A stretch of DNA of 64,000 nt from Propioniciclava sinopodophylli (GCF_004324755.1 NZ_SDMQ01000003.1:62001-126000); one strand, 5' to 3'; positions 9,320-19,476 are shown, counted from the first letter of the stretch. Numbers and translations are program-made. The notes: generated by a model not told the origin, from the letters alone.

Positions 9320-9888
9320 TGCGCGCGCTCATCGTCGTCGACGTCCAGAACGACTTCTGCGAGGGCGGCTCGCTCGCCGTCGCCGGCGGGGCCGCGGTGG
9401 CGGCGTCCATCAACGACCTGCTGGTCGGCGACCACGGGTACGACGTCGTCGTGGCCACCCGCGACCACCACATCGACCCGGGCCCCCACTTCTCCGACAG
9501 CCCCGACTACGTCGACTCGTGGCCCCCGCACTGCGTCGTCGGGACGCCGGGCGCCGACTTCCATCCCGACCTCGGCGAGCGGGCCTTCGACGGCGTCTTC
9601 GACAAGGGCGAGTACTCGGCCGCCTACTCCGGCTTCGAGGGCCGAGACCACGCGCAGGAGGTCACGCTGGCCGACTTCCTCACCGCGCGCGGCGTGGACC
9701 AGGTGGACGTCGTCGGCATCGCCACCGACCACTGCGTCAACGCCACCGCCCGGGACGCCGTGGCCGCCGGCTTCGACACCACCGTGCTGCTCGCCTTTAC
9801 GGCTGCGGTCACCCCCGCCAACACCGCGGCGCTGGTGGAGCAGTGGCAGGACGCCGGCGTCTGGGTCAGCCGGGACACCGGCGACTGA
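9319..9888 (+). CDS. pncA: Nicotinamidase (isochorismatase family)
   Basis: Hydrolyses nicotinamide to nicotinate, the substrate of the preceding pncB product. The catalytic triad D8, K96 and C139 is visible, in VVDVQNDFCEGGSL, FDKGEYSA and IATDHCVNATARDA, and the metal ligands D49, H51 and H71 are present. Its 189 residues are normal length. It is translationally coupled to pncB by a 1-nt overlap and ends just before a nested inverted-repeat element. Confidence 0.96.
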   Translation: MRALIVVDVQNDFCEGGSLAVAGGAAVAASINDLLVGDHGYDVVVATRDHHIDPGPHFSDSPDYVDSWPPHCVVGTPGADFHPDLGERAFDGVFDKGEYSAAYSGFEGRDHAQEVTLADFLTARGVDQVDVVGIATDHCVNATARDAVAAGFDTTVLLAFTAAVTPANTAALVEQWQDAGVWVSRDTGD

Positions 9889-9891
9889 CCC

Positions 9892-10023
9892 GTGCGACAC
9901 GCCTGAGTGCGCATCCTCGCGAGCGTGCGACAAATCTGGCTGACCCCTCGTGTGCCAGGGCGTTGAAGAGCGCAGCCAGATCTGTCGCACGCGGGCACGG
10001 ATCAGCACTCAGGGATGTCGCAC
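9892..10023. repeat. Nested inverted-repeat element in a convergent gap
   Basis: The 19-nt outer arms (9892-9910 and 10005-10023) match at 17 of 19 positions. The 18-nt inner arms (9925-9942 and 9973-9990) match at 17 of 18. All four arms carry GTGCGACA at the same end. The 132-bp element fills the gap between the convergent pncA and thioesterase genes and could fold into a long cruciform or hairpin. It codes for nothing recognisable and may be a MITE-like or REP-like element, or a strong terminator. Confidence 0.75.
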
Positions 10024-10044
10024 GCCGCGCAGCCCGTGGCTCCC

Positions 10045-10992
10045 CTAGTGCTCGTGCGGCTCGCTGCGGCCCAGTCGGGAGCGGATCTCGATGAGGTCCA
10101 CGGCGTGGCGCTCCAGGGCCCGATCCTCGGGCAGGCGTGGCACCCAGGGGCGCACCGTGACCTCGTGGTCGTCCTCGTCGAGGGCGGTGTACACGATCGT
10201 GCAGTGCGTGGTGGTCTGCAGGTCGGTGCCGCGCGGGTCGCCCGAACGCACCCAGACCGACACGTGCATCTCGGCGCCGTCGGTGTAGATGAGGCGGGCA
10301 TCCACCTCGACGAGGTCGCCGATGTACATGGGCCGGTAGAACCGGAAGCCACCGGCGTAGGTCGCCCGCGCGTGGCCGTGGAAGTACCGCTCGGCGATGA
10401 GCTTGCCGGCGGTCATGATCCAGTGCATGACGTAGCCGCCGTGCACCTTGCCGCCCCAGTTGACGTCGGTCGGCGCCGCCAGGAAGCGCAGCGTCTCCCG
10501 GCACGTCTCGGTGGCGTCGGAGTACACCTGCAGCGCCATGGCGTCGTCGACCTCGCGGCGCACGGCTGTGAGTATCTGGGCGCGCTCGTTCTCCTCGCGC
10601 TCCCAGTCGTCTTCGGGCTCGAAGGGGGGCACGGGCGTGGGCTTGCCGTCGCTGTCCATCGCGACGAACACCAGAAGGCACTGCGTGTTGGTGACGCGCA
10701 CCTCGTCGCGCGGGTTGTAGCTGGTCACCGTGCAGACGACCTGCAGCGAGGTGCGGCCGGTGTAGACCACCCGAGCCTCGACCTCGACCATGTCACCCAC
10801 GTTCACGACTCGGTGCAGGTGGATGTTCCCGACGTAGCCGGTCACGCAGTAGTGCCCCGACCAGGCGGCCGCCGCGGCGTACCCCGCCTTGTCGATCCAC
10901 TCCAGGATCTTTCCGCCCCCGACGTAGCCGCGGACGTTGGCGTCCATCGGCGCCGCCAGGAAACGCAGGGTGACAGACTTCTGCCCGCTCAT
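10045..10992 (-). CDS. Double-hotdog acyl-CoA thioesterase
   Basis: A 315-residue protein with two tandem hotdog domains (about 5-130 and 165-300), each with the acyl-CoA thioesterase pattern of an Asn/Asp in the first strand and a Gly-rich helix start (DANVRGYVGGGKILEWID; DVNWGGKVHGGYVMHWI). It resembles YciA/Acot-type enzymes hydrolysing acyl-CoA. It begins 1 nt after the malQ stop, with GGAGG in the end of malQ as ribosome binding site, so it is cotranscribed with malQ. Acyl specificity cannot be read. Confidence 0.88.
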   Translation of the reverse strand: MSGQKSVTLRFLAAPMDANVRGYVGGGKILEWIDKAGYAAAAAWSGHYCVTGYVGNIHLHRVVNVGDMVEVEARVVYTGRTSLQVVCTVTSYNPRDEVRVTNTQCLLVFVAMDSDGKPTPVPPFEPEDDWEREENERAQILTAVRREVDDAMALQVYSDATETCRETLRFLAAPTDVNWGGKVHGGYVMHWIMTAGKLIAERYFHGHARATYAGGFRFYRPMYIGDLVEVDARLIYTDGAEMHVSVWVRSGDPRGTDLQTTTHCTIVYTALDEDDHEVTVRPWVPRLPEDRALERHAVDLIEIRSRLGRSEPHEH

Positions 10993-10993
10993 C

Positions 10994-13138
10994 TCACCGC
11001 CTCCCGATCGCGTGCACGCTGAAGTCGTTCATGACCGCAGCCAGGCGTGCCGCACACTCGGAACGGAAGACCTCCTCCAGCGACAGGGGCTCGCCGTCCG
11101 GGCCGGACAGCGGCACCCGCCAGTTGGGGTACTCGTCGACGGTGCCGGGCTGGTTCTGGGTCTTGCGGTCACCCACGGCGTCCGTGAGCGCGGCGCACAG
11201 GACGCGGGCGGGTGAGGCGACGATCCAGCGGTGCATGGCGAGCACCTTCTCGGCGACGTCGGACTCCCCCTCGGCCAGGAACCCACGCTCGGTGAGCACC
11301 CGGTTCCAGGTGTCGAAGGTGCGCTCGGCCAGGGCGAGCTCCTCGTCCAGGCTCTCGGTGAGCATGCCCAGGAGGTGCTGCAGCCGGATGTGGTCGAGTG
11401 CGAGGTAGCCCGCCGTGGGCGGCATGTCGTGGGTGGTGACCGACGCCATGCAGTACTCGCGGTACGCCTCGGGCGGCAGCGGGTTGCCGTCGTCGCCCCG
11501 CTCGAACCACGCCACGGACGTGCCGAGGATGCCCCGGTCGCGCAGGTAGTCGCGCACCCACGGCTCGACGGTGCCGAGGTCCTCGCCCACCACGAGCGCG
11601 CCGGCGCGGTGCGCCTCGAGCAGCAGGATGCCGACCATGGCCTCGTGGTTGTACCGGACGTAGGCGCCCTCGGTCGGGGGCATGCCTTCGGGGATCCACC
11701 ACAGGCGGAACAGGCCCATCACGTGGTCGACCCGCAGGCCGCCGGAGTGGCGCAGGTTGCCTGCCACCATGGCGCGGAAGGGCGCGTAGCTCAGCTCCTC
11801 CAGGCGGTCCGGACGCCACGGCGCCTGGCCCCAGTCCTGGCCGAGCTGGTTGTAGTGGTCGGGCGGGGCGCCGACGCTGATGCCCTGGGCGAACGCGTCG
11901 CCCAGGACCCACGCCTCGGCGCTGGAACGGCTCACCCCGACCGCGAGGTCGCTCATGATGCCGATCCGCATCCCGGCGGCGCGCGCGGCCGACTGCGCCT
12001 CGCGCAGCTGGTCGTCGGCCACCCACTGCAGCCAGACGAAGAAGTCGACCTCGCGGGCGTACTGGGCCGCGAAAGCCGCCACCTCGGGCGAGCTGGGCCG
12101 CAGGTACTCAGCCGGCCACTCGCGCCAGTTCAGCCCGAACCGGCTGACCAGGACGCACCAGGTGGCGAATTGCGTCAGCGTTCGGCCCTCGCCGCGGACG
12201 AAGTTCTCCTTGGCCATCATGCGCACCTCGGACAGACCCTCGTCGTAGATCACGCGCAGGGCGGCGATCTTGGCCTCCCACACGGCGTTGCGCTCGATGC
12301 GCTCCGAGCCGGCCAACTCCTTGTCGAGGGCGGCCTTGAGCTGGGCGACCCGCGTCCGCTTGTTCTCGTTCAGGCGTGCGTACTCGGGGATCAGCTCGGG
12401 GCGGATGTAGAGCGGGTTCACGTAGCGCCTGGAGCTCGGCAGGTACGGGGAGGGCTCCAGGGGCGGTTCCGGCTGGGCCGCGTGCAGCGGGTTGACCAGT
12501 AGGTAGTCGGCGAAGTGCTGCGTGCCCGACCAGGTCGCCAGGTCGCCCAGGTCGACGAGGTCGCCCAGGCCCCACGAGTTCGCCGAACGGACGCTGTACA
12601 GCTGAGTGGCGTAGCCCCACACGCGACGGTTGCCCATGGCCGCGGGGAAGCCGAGGAAGTGCGGCGTCACCACCAGGGTCTCCTCGCGGTTGCCGGACGG
12701 GGTCTCCAGCACGAGGCGGTGGTAGCCGATCGGCAGGTCGCCGGGGATCACGAAGGTGGCCTCACCGGTCCACTGGCCGTCGACGTCCCGGTCGGGCACA
12801 TCGTTGTCGACCTGCCACGCCTCGCGGCGTCCGCCCTCCTCCAGGCGCACGTGGACGGAGGCCGGCGAGCCGGCGGGCACGTGGACCCCGATTGCGGTCT
12901 CGTTGCCCGCGCGCATGACCGTGCAGGCGGGCAGTGCCCGGCGCCAGGAGCGCAGCGCGTGCTCGGCGAGCGCTTGGTGGGCGGCCTCGTCGGTGGAGGC
13001 GTCCACCCCCATCCCGGCCAGGATTCCGACCACCGTGGAGTCTGAGACCTCGGTGAGTCGGCCCTTCCAGTCCCAGAACTCGGTGGAGATGCCGAAGGCG
13101 GCGGCGAGGTCCGCGAGCACGCGGTTGATGGAGGGCAT
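10994..13138 (-). CDS. malQ: 4-alpha-glucanotransferase (amylomaltase)
   Basis: A GH77 enzyme transferring alpha-1,4-glucan segments in maltodextrin and glycogen turnover. At 714 residues it has the actinobacterial length with an N-terminal beta extension. GH77 motifs in order are GLRVDHVMGLFRLWWIP (nucleophile Asp region), VVGEDLGTVEPWV (acid/base Glu) and SVTTHDMPPTAGY (third Asp). ATG 13138 is used because AAGGTG lies 6 nt before it; an upstream ATG at 13168 lacks a site. Confidence 0.95.
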   Translation of the reverse strand: MPSINRVLADLAAAFGISTEFWDWKGRLTEVSDSTVVGILAGMGVDASTDEAAHQALAEHALRSWRRALPACTVMRAGNETAIGVHVPAGSPASVHVRLEEGGRREAWQVDNDVPDRDVDGQWTGEATFVIPGDLPIGYHRLVLETPSGNREETLVVTPHFLGFPAAMGNRRVWGYATQLYSVRSANSWGLGDLVDLGDLATWSGTQHFADYLLVNPLHAAQPEPPLEPSPYLPSSRRYVNPLYIRPELIPEYARLNENKRTRVAQLKAALDKELAGSERIERNAVWEAKIAALRVIYDEGLSEVRMMAKENFVRGEGRTLTQFATWCVLVSRFGLNWREWPAEYLRPSSPEVAAFAAQYAREVDFFVWLQWVADDQLREAQSAARAAGMRIGIMSDLAVGVSRSSAEAWVLGDAFAQGISVGAPPDHYNQLGQDWGQAPWRPDRLEELSYAPFRAMVAGNLRHSGGLRVDHVMGLFRLWWIPEGMPPTEGAYVRYNHEAMVGILLLEAHRAGALVVGEDLGTVEPWVRDYLRDRGILGTSVAWFERGDDGNPLPPEAYREYCMASVTTHDMPPTAGYLALDHIRLQHLLGMLTESLDEELALAERTFDTWNRVLTERGFLAEGESDVAEKVLAMHRWIVASPARVLCAALTDAVGDRKTQNQPGTVDEYPNWRVPLSGPDGEPLSLEEVFRSECAARLAAVMNDFSVHAIGRR

Positions 13139-13177
13139 GGGCAGCACCTTACGGCAGGGCGACGACACGGAGAAAAG

Positions 13178-13672
13178 TCAGGGGCTGTTCGGCTCGAATG
13201 GCTCGACGAGACGCCGCAGCAGGTCGGCCACGTTCGTCCGCTCGATCGCCGACAGCCCGGAGAGGATCTGCTCCTCGCGCGCCAGCAGGTCGGCCAGCGC
13301 CGCCCCCACGAGCGCGCGTCCCTCGGGCAGCAGGCGCACCCGGACGCCCCGGCGGTCGCGGGGGTCGGGCAGGCGCTCGACGAGGCCGCGCTCGGCGAGC
13401 CGGTCGATGCGGTTGGTCATGGTGCCGGACGTGGACAGCGTCTGCTGGATCAGCTGGCCGGGCGACAACTCGTACGGCGCCCCCTCCCTGCGTAGGGCGG
13501 CGAGCACGTCGAACTCCCAGGTGTCGAGGTTGTGCCGGGCGAAGGCCTCGCGGCGGGCGAAGTCGAGGTAGCGGGCCAGACGGCTCACCCGCGAGAGCAC
13601 TCGCAGCGGCGACACGTCGAGGTCGGGGGTCTCACGCGCCCATGCCTTGAGGATCCGGTCCACTTCGTCCAT
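13178..13672 (-). CDS. MarR-family transcriptional regulator
   Basis: A 164-residue winged-helix repressor with the MarR pattern: helix-turn-helix SPGQLIQQTLSTSGTMTNRIDRLAERGLV, then the wing RLPDPRDRRGVRVRLLPEGRAL. The start at 13672 is supported by GGAGGT 6 nt upstream; the longer form from 13705 would begin inside this site. It lies directly downstream of the MFS transporter on the same strand, with an inverted repeat in its promoter region, suggesting autoregulation and control of the exporter (inference). The ligand is unknown. Confidence 0.92.
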   Translation of the reverse strand: MDEVDRILKAWARETPDLDVSPLRVLSRVSRLARYLDFARREAFARHNLDTWEFDVLAALRREGAPYELSPGQLIQQTLSTSGTMTNRIDRLAERGLVERLPDPRDRRGVRVRLLPEGRALVGAALADLLAREEQILSGLSAIERTNVADLLRRLVEPFEPNSP

Positions 13673-13692
13673 CGCCCCACCTCCTCCACCTC

Positions 13693-13733
13693 TAAGAATC
13701 TCCACGTCGAGAATGCGTGTGTGAAGATTCTAA
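13693..13733 (-). promoter_or_regulatory. Candidate MarR operator (spaced inverted repeat)
   Basis: TAAGAATCT (13693-13701) and AGATTCTAA (13725-13733) are inverted copies, 8 of 9 matching, in an AT-rich patch just upstream of the marR ribosome binding site. The arms are separated by 23 nt. Confidence 0.45.
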
Positions 13734-13767
13734 CCGCCGAGATGCCCGCACCGTGAGGAAACGAGGG

Positions 13768-15153
13768 TCACGTTTCCGCCACGGCGAGCGAGTGGTTCTT
13801 CACGTGGCCGATGCGGGTGGCGGTCCAGACGCCGAGTGCGGTGAGCCCCGCCATGGCGGTCATCACCCAGCCGAAGGTCACGGCGTCCGGCGCGAGGGGG
13901 TTCAGGGCGGCGAAGATCGTGCCCGCCGCCCCCGCGAACAGGGCATTGCCGGTGGTCTCGCCCACCTGCAGCGACGAGGTGTTCCGGCCGATCTCGTGCT
14001 CGGGCGACAGCTGCATGGTCGCCAGCGCGGTGGACGAACTCTGCAGACCCATCCCGATGCCGGCCAGGATGCTGCCCACCGAGGGCAGGACCAGTCCCGC
14101 CCCACCGAACCAGGCGCTCAGCGCCAGCACCGCGACACCGGACGCCACGCACCCCGCGCCGACCAGGATGATCCGGTCGCGGGACAGCCGCAGCCACGGG
14201 CGGGCCTGCAGCCACGAGCCGACCATCCAGCCCACCGAGCCGACGGTGATGACGAGCCCGGCCACCTGCAGCGCGACGCCGCGGGTGGTCAGCATGAGCG
14301 GCAGGAACGCCTGCGAGCCGAAGAACGTGCCCGAGACCAGCAGGCGCACCGCGACCACTGCCGGCAGGCCGGACGCCCCGGGTGCGAACCCGCGCGGCAT
14401 CAGGCGACCGAACCAGAGGACGAGGGCGCCCACGCCCAGCGCGAGCCACACCAGCGACAGGGGCTCCAGCCGCTGGCCCGCGAACTGGACCAGCGCGATC
14501 CCGGCCGCGACCAGGACGGCGGCGTGCGTCGGCACCGGGGACGCCGCGGCGTCGGCGTCCGGCCCCTCACGGCCGGCGAGGTGGGCCAGCCCGGGGGCCA
14601 TCAGGGCGGCGCCGGCCGCGACGAACGGCAGCACGGCCCAGAACACCCAATGCCACGACAGGTTCTCGCTCAGCCAGGCGGCGACCGCCGGGCCGACGAA
14701 GGAGGGCAGCATCCAGCAGGCGGAGTACCACGTCATCACCTTGGCGCGCTCGGCGGGGTCGTAGGCGACGGCGGTGACGACCATGAGCGTCAGGGAGACC
14801 GCCCCGCCGCCCAGGCCCTGGACGAACCGCCCGATGAGCAGCACGAGCATCGAGGGCGCGAGCGCGGCGACGACGATGCCCACGGCGAAGACGACCAGGC
14901 CGGCCAGCAGCGGCTTGACCGGACCCACGGCATCCGCCACCCGCCCGGACACCACGATCGAGACGAGCTGGGCGATCATCACGGCGGTGAACGCCCAGGC
15001 GTAGAGGTGCAGGTCACCCAGGTCCGCGGCGGCTGCCGGCATGGCGGTGACGACGGCCATCCCCTCGAACGCGACGGCCGTCACGCACGTCAGCAGGCCG
15101 ACGGTGAGGCCGCGCCTGGAGGTGGTTGAAGACACGGAGAGCCATTTCACCAC
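13768..15153 (-). CDS. MFS transporter, drug-efflux type
   Basis: A 461-residue major facilitator protein with about 14 hydrophobic segments, a gly-rich motif after helix 2 (SGRVADAVGPVKPLLAG) and LIGRFVQGLGGGAVSLTLM typical of DHA2-like multidrug exporters. It probably exports small molecules using the proton gradient. The MarR gene 95 bp downstream is its probable regulator. Two successive GTG codons at 15153 and 15150 can start it. Substrate unknown. Confidence 0.9.
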   Translation of the reverse strand: MVKWLSVSSTTSRRGLTVGLLTCVTAVAFEGMAVVTAMPAAAADLGDLHLYAWAFTAVMIAQLVSIVVSGRVADAVGPVKPLLAGLVVFAVGIVVAALAPSMLVLLIGRFVQGLGGGAVSLTLMVVTAVAYDPAERAKVMTWYSACWMLPSFVGPAVAAWLSENLSWHWVFWAVLPFVAAGAALMAPGLAHLAGREGPDADAAASPVPTHAAVLVAAGIALVQFAGQRLEPLSLVWLALGVGALVLWFGRLMPRGFAPGASGLPAVVAVRLLVSGTFFGSQAFLPLMLTTRGVALQVAGLVITVGSVGWMVGSWLQARPWLRLSRDRIILVGAGCVASGVAVLALSAWFGGAGLVLPSVGSILAGIGMGLQSSSTALATMQLSPEHEIGRNTSSLQVGETTGNALFAGAAGTIFAALNPLAPDAVTFGWVMTAMAGLTALGVWTATRIGHVKNHSLAVAET

Positions 15154-15163
15154 CCATCCGGCC

Positions 15164-15169
15164 TAGGAT
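15164..15169 (+). promoter_or_regulatory. -10 of leaderless DUF3039 gene
   Basis: TAGGAT ends 7 nt before the ATG at 15177; no ribosome binding site. Confidence 0.5.
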
Positions 15170-15176
15170 GAAATGC

Positions 15177-15461
15177 ATGACCCAGCTGACACCGGCCCCC
15201 GGCTCCCAGACGGTGCTCGATGAGCGCACCGAGTTCCGGCTCGACGAGGGCGACCACGAGCGCTTCAGCCACTACGTGCCGAAGAACAAGCTGACCGAGG
15301 CGATGGTCATGGGCACGCCGGTCGTGGCGCTGTGCGGGAAGGTCTGGGTCCCGAGCCGCAACCCCGACCGCTTCCCGGTCTGCCCCGAGTGCAAGGAGAT
15401 CTGGGAAACGTTCCGCAACGAGGGCGGAGGCGCCGGCGACGGGTCCGGCGACCCGTCGTGA
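15177..15461 (+). CDS. DUF3039 domain protein
   Basis: A 94-residue actinobacterial protein of unknown function. It contains HYVPKNKLTEAMVMGTPVVALCGKVWVPSRNPDRFPVCPECKEIWE in outline; the cysteines of ALCGKVW and VCPECK look like a small metal site. The start at 15177 is set by the leaderless promoter. It shares GTGA with the next gene, forming a three-gene operon with a SixA-like phosphatase and a YgjV-type membrane protein. Confidence 0.88.
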   Translation: MTQLTPAPGSQTVLDERTEFRLDEGDHERFSHYVPKNKLTEAMVMGTPVVALCGKVWVPSRNPDRFPVCPECKEIWETFRNEGGGAGDGSGDPS

Positions 15462-15958
15462 CGACGCCCCGGACGATCGTCGTCGTCCGCCATGGCAAGA
15501 GCTCGTGGAAGACGAACGACCCCGACATCGGCCGCCCCCTGTCGTCGCGCGGCACCCGGGACGCGGTCGTCGCCGGCCAACAGCTCGCGCGCCTCACCTT
15601 CGACGTGGCGCTGGTCTCCCCCGCCACCCGGGCCCAGCAGACGTGGTCGGCGCTGCAGATGGGCGGGGTCTCCTGCGCCGACGTCCGCACCACCGACGCC
15701 CTCTACCACGCGTGGACGCCGGAGGTCACCGGCCTGCTGCGTGAACTACCGGACGCCGCCCGCACGGTCCTGGTCGTGGGCCACGAGCCGACGCTGTCCG
15801 ACCTGATACTCACCCTGTCGGGGCCCTCCGCGGACCGCGCCGCGATCGAGGAGAAGTTCCCGACGTCGGGGGTGGCGGTGCTGGTCCACGACGGCGACTG
15901 GTCCGGCCTCGCCCCGGGCGCAGCCCGGCTGGCCGCCTTCGAGGTGCCGCGCGGATGA
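15458..15958 (+). CDS. sixA: SixA-like histidine phosphatase
   Basis: A 166-residue member of the histidine phosphatase superfamily. The RHG catalytic motif is at residues 11-13 (VVVRHGKSSW), with the second catalytic His in VVGHEPTLSDL. The short length fits SixA-type phosphohistidine phosphatases; the real substrate is unproven. GTG 15458 is chosen because homology begins there and it overlaps the DUF3039 stop as GTGA. It in turn overlaps the next gene by 4 nt (ATGA). Confidence 0.9.
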   Translation: MTTPRTIVVVRHGKSSWKTNDPDIGRPLSSRGTRDAVVAGQQLARLTFDVALVSPATRAQQTWSALQMGGVSCADVRTTDALYHAWTPEVTGLLRELPDAARTVLVVGHEPTLSDLILTLSGPSADRAAIEEKFPTSGVAVLVHDGDWSGLAPGAARLAAFEVPRG

Positions 15959-16563
15959 ACTGGGTCGAGCTGATCGGGTACGTGGCGTCCGCGCTGGTCG
16001 CGGTCTCCTTCATGATGAAGTCGCTGGTCCGGCTGCGCTGGGTGTCCCTCATCGGCTCGGTGATCTTCGCGCTGTACGGCGTCCTCATCGGTGCGTGGCC
16101 GGTCGTGATCACCAACTCGATCGTCGTCATCGCCAACGCGGTGCGCCTGCGCAAGGAGTTCGGTGCCGGGTCGGCGACCACGGCCGTCCCGATCGACGTC
16201 GAGGCGCCGTTCCTGAAGGACTACCTCGCCGCCAACGCCGACGAGATCGCGCACAGCCAGCCCGAGTACCACCCCTCCGAGCACGACACGTTCGTCCGGC
16301 TGGTCAACCGCGACGGCCTGCCCGCGGGCGTCCTCATCGGCGAGCCCGTCGGCAAGGAACTGCTGGTCAAGCTCGACTACGTGAGCCCCGCCTACCGCGA
16401 CAGCCTCGGGGCCCGCTGGCTGTTCGGCGCGGGCCGCTCCACGTTCACCGACGCCGGCTTCACCCGGCTGGTCGCGCACGCGCACACGTCGCTGCACCGC
16501 AGCTACCTCGAGCTGGTCGGCTTCCGGCCCGAGGGCAACGCCTACGTGCTCGACCTGGCGTGA
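15955..16563 (+). CDS. YgjV-type membrane domain fused to GNAT-like domain
   Basis: A 202-residue protein. Residues 1-65 form three hydrophobic segments with the YgjV pattern (LIGYVASALVAVSFMMKS, RLRWVSLIGSVIFALYG). The remainder is soluble and ends in SYLELVGFRPEGNAYVLDL, reminiscent of the last strands of a GNAT acyltransferase. Function is unknown. It is coupled to sixA by ATGA and ends 6 nt before the convergent ahcY stop. Confidence 0.75.
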   Translation: MNWVELIGYVASALVAVSFMMKSLVRLRWVSLIGSVIFALYGVLIGAWPVVITNSIVVIANAVRLRKEFGAGSATTAVPIDVEAPFLKDYLAANADEIAHSQPEYHPSEHDTFVRLVNRDGLPAGVLIGEPVGKELLVKLDYVSPAYRDSLGARWLFGAGRSTFTDAGFTRLVAHAHTSLHRSYLELVGFRPEGNAYVLDLA

Positions 16564-16569
16564 GCCTGC

Positions 16570-17988
<1,419 letters not shown>

Positions 17989-17996
17989 GAGGGGTA

Positions 17997-18002
17997 AGGC
18001 TA
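17997..18002 (-). promoter_or_regulatory. -10 of ahcY
   Basis: TAGCCT on the minus strand ends 8 nt before the ahcY GTG. Confidence 0.45.
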
Positions 18003-18058
18003 CCCGCTGGGGTGATCGCCGCAGGACGTGTGGCTGCTTCGCCGGCCAGCCGCGCCGG

Positions 18059-18931
18059 TCACCCGGCGCGACGGACGGCGTCCGCCCCCGCGAGCAGCAG
18101 GTCACAGGCCGCGACGAGGCGGGCGCGCAGGGCCTCACCCTGCTCGGCGATGCGGCGCTGTTCGGTGACGTAGGTGGCCTTGCCCTCGGCGGTCTCGACC
18201 CGGATCGGCTCGACCCCGAGCGCGGCCAGGTCGTAGGGCGCCGCGCGCATGTCGAGCTCACGCGCCTCGCGGGCCAGGGAGAAGGCGTCCATCACCAGCG
18301 CGGTCGGGATGCCCGGGGCGAGCTTGAACGACCACTTGTACAGGTCCATCGTCGCGTGGAGGCAGCCGGGCTGCTCGAGGTCGACCTGCCGCTCGCGGGT
18401 GGGCGCGAGCGAGTTGCGGCCCACGGCGTCCGGGGTGAAGAACCGGAAGGCGTCGAAGTGGGTGCAGCGCAGCTGGTGGTCCTCGACCACCGCGTCCGTG
18501 CCCGCGGCGCCCAGGCGCAACGGCCATGCGTGCCGGGTGGCGTCGGTGCGGTAGACCATCGCCCACTCGTGCAGCCCGAAGCACGACCACTGGGCCGGGC
18601 GCTCGCGGGTCGCGGCGAGCAGGCGGCGGACGAACGCGACGGTGTCACCGCGCTCGGCCAGATAGGTGGCGAGGTCGACCTCGACGAGGCCGTCGACCTC
18701 GCGATGGTACCGCCAGGCCAGCCGCTCGGACGCCCCCTCGAGCCGGACGCCCGGCCCCGGGTGCCAGCGGCGCAGCTGCCCGGGCCGGTGGGAGTAGTAG
18801 GTCCACAGGAAGTCCTCGACCGGGTGCTTCTCGCCCCGCCGACGGCGCTCCAGGTGGGCGGCCGCGAGCGCGTCGACGGCCACGGCGTGGGCGTCCGCGA
18901 GCGGCCGCCACTGGGACTCGGCGAGGATCAC
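18059..18931 (-). CDS. 3-methyladenine DNA glycosylase-type actinobacterial protein
   Basis: A 290-residue protein of the actinobacterial family usually annotated 3-methyladenine DNA glycosylase. Recognisable parts are [22 protein letters not shown] near residue 35, then [14 protein letters not shown] and [16 protein letters not shown]. The base-excision role is by annotation tradition and I see no standard HhH motif. GTG 18931 overlaps the aroQ stop (GTGA), giving an aroQ-glycosylase operon. Confidence 0.8.
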   Translation of the reverse strand: MILAESQWRPLADAHAVAVDALAAAHLERRRRGEKHPVEDFLWTYYSHRPGQLRRWHPGPGVRLEGASERLAWRYHREVDGLVEVDLATYLAERGDTVAFVRRLLAATRERPAQWSCFGLHEWAMVYRTDATRHAWPLRLGAAGTDAVVEDHQLRCTHFDAFRFFTPDAVGRNSLAPTRERQVDLEQPGCLHATMDLYKWSFKLAPGIPTALVMDAFSLAREARELDMRAAPYDLAALGVEPIRVETAEGKATYVTEQRRIAEQGEALRARLVAACDLLLAGADAVRRAG

Positions 18932-19353
18932 TGCCGCGAGGCGAGGTGGGCCAGCGCCAGGTCGTAGCCGCCCAGCCCCAGGCCCATGATCGTGCCCAGC
19001 ACGTACGGCGAGATGACGAGCCGGTGCCGCCACTCCTCGCGGGCGTGCACGTTCGAGATGTGCACCTCGACCACCGTCTCGACCTGCACGACCGCGTCGG
19101 CGATCGCGTAGGAGTAGTGCGACCACGCGGCCGGGTTGATGACGACCGCCCAGTCGTTCGCGGCGGCCTCGTGGAGCCAGCCGACCATCTTGGCCTCGGA
19201 GTCGGTCTGGCGCACCTCGACGTCGAGCCCCAGGCCCTGCCCCGTCTCGACGAGGTGCTCGGCGAGCTGGGCGTGCGTGGTGGCCCCGTACACCTCCGGC
19301 TGGCGCGTGCCGAGCCGGCCGAGGTTGACACCGTTGAGGACGAGAACCTTCAT
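18928..19353 (-). CDS. aroQ: 3-dehydroquinate dehydratase, type II
   Basis: Third step of the shikimate pathway. The 141-residue protein has LNGVNLGRLGTRQPEVYG (catalytic Arg and Tyr near 17 and 22), the VINPAAWSHYSYAIADA substrate loop and EVHISNVHAREEWRH with the catalytic His. The family usually has NGPNL and NPGA(Y/F)TH, so the Val and the AAWSHYS variation are slightly unusual. ATG 19353 is preferred to 19362 because CACAAT ends 7 nt before it. Confidence 0.93.
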   Translation of the reverse strand: MKVLVLNGVNLGRLGTRQPEVYGATTHAQLAEHLVETGQGLGLDVEVRQTDSEAKMVGWLHEAAANDWAVVINPAAWSHYSYAIADAVVQVETVVEVHISNVHAREEWRHRLVISPYVLGTIMGLGLGGYDLALAHLASRQ

Positions 19354-19405
19354 GGGCGCCATTGTGGCAGGGTCCGGGATGCGTTCCTTGTGGCTGTCGA
19401 GCGAT

Positions 19406-19473
19406 GACCGTCCGAAGTGGACGGTTGGTCGCAGCGCCCAGTCCCCGGAACCAATGGCCCACTTCGGACCGTC
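19406..19473. repeat. Long imperfect inverted repeat
   Basis: The 17-nt arms at 19406-19422 and 19457-19473 (GACCGTCCGAAGTGGAC type) match at 15 of 17 positions. A second inner pairing is TTGGT with ACCAA. The element lies between the SIS-domain gene stop and the aroQ promoter. It may act as a terminator or be a mobile-element remnant. Confidence 0.6.
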
Positions 19474-19476
19474 AGG

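Noticed and set aside
13717-15129. Long plus-strand open frame of 470 codons opposite the MFS gene
   Set aside because: It is the high-GC shadow of a clear transporter. Its translation is Arg/Gly/Asp-rich and has no family pattern.
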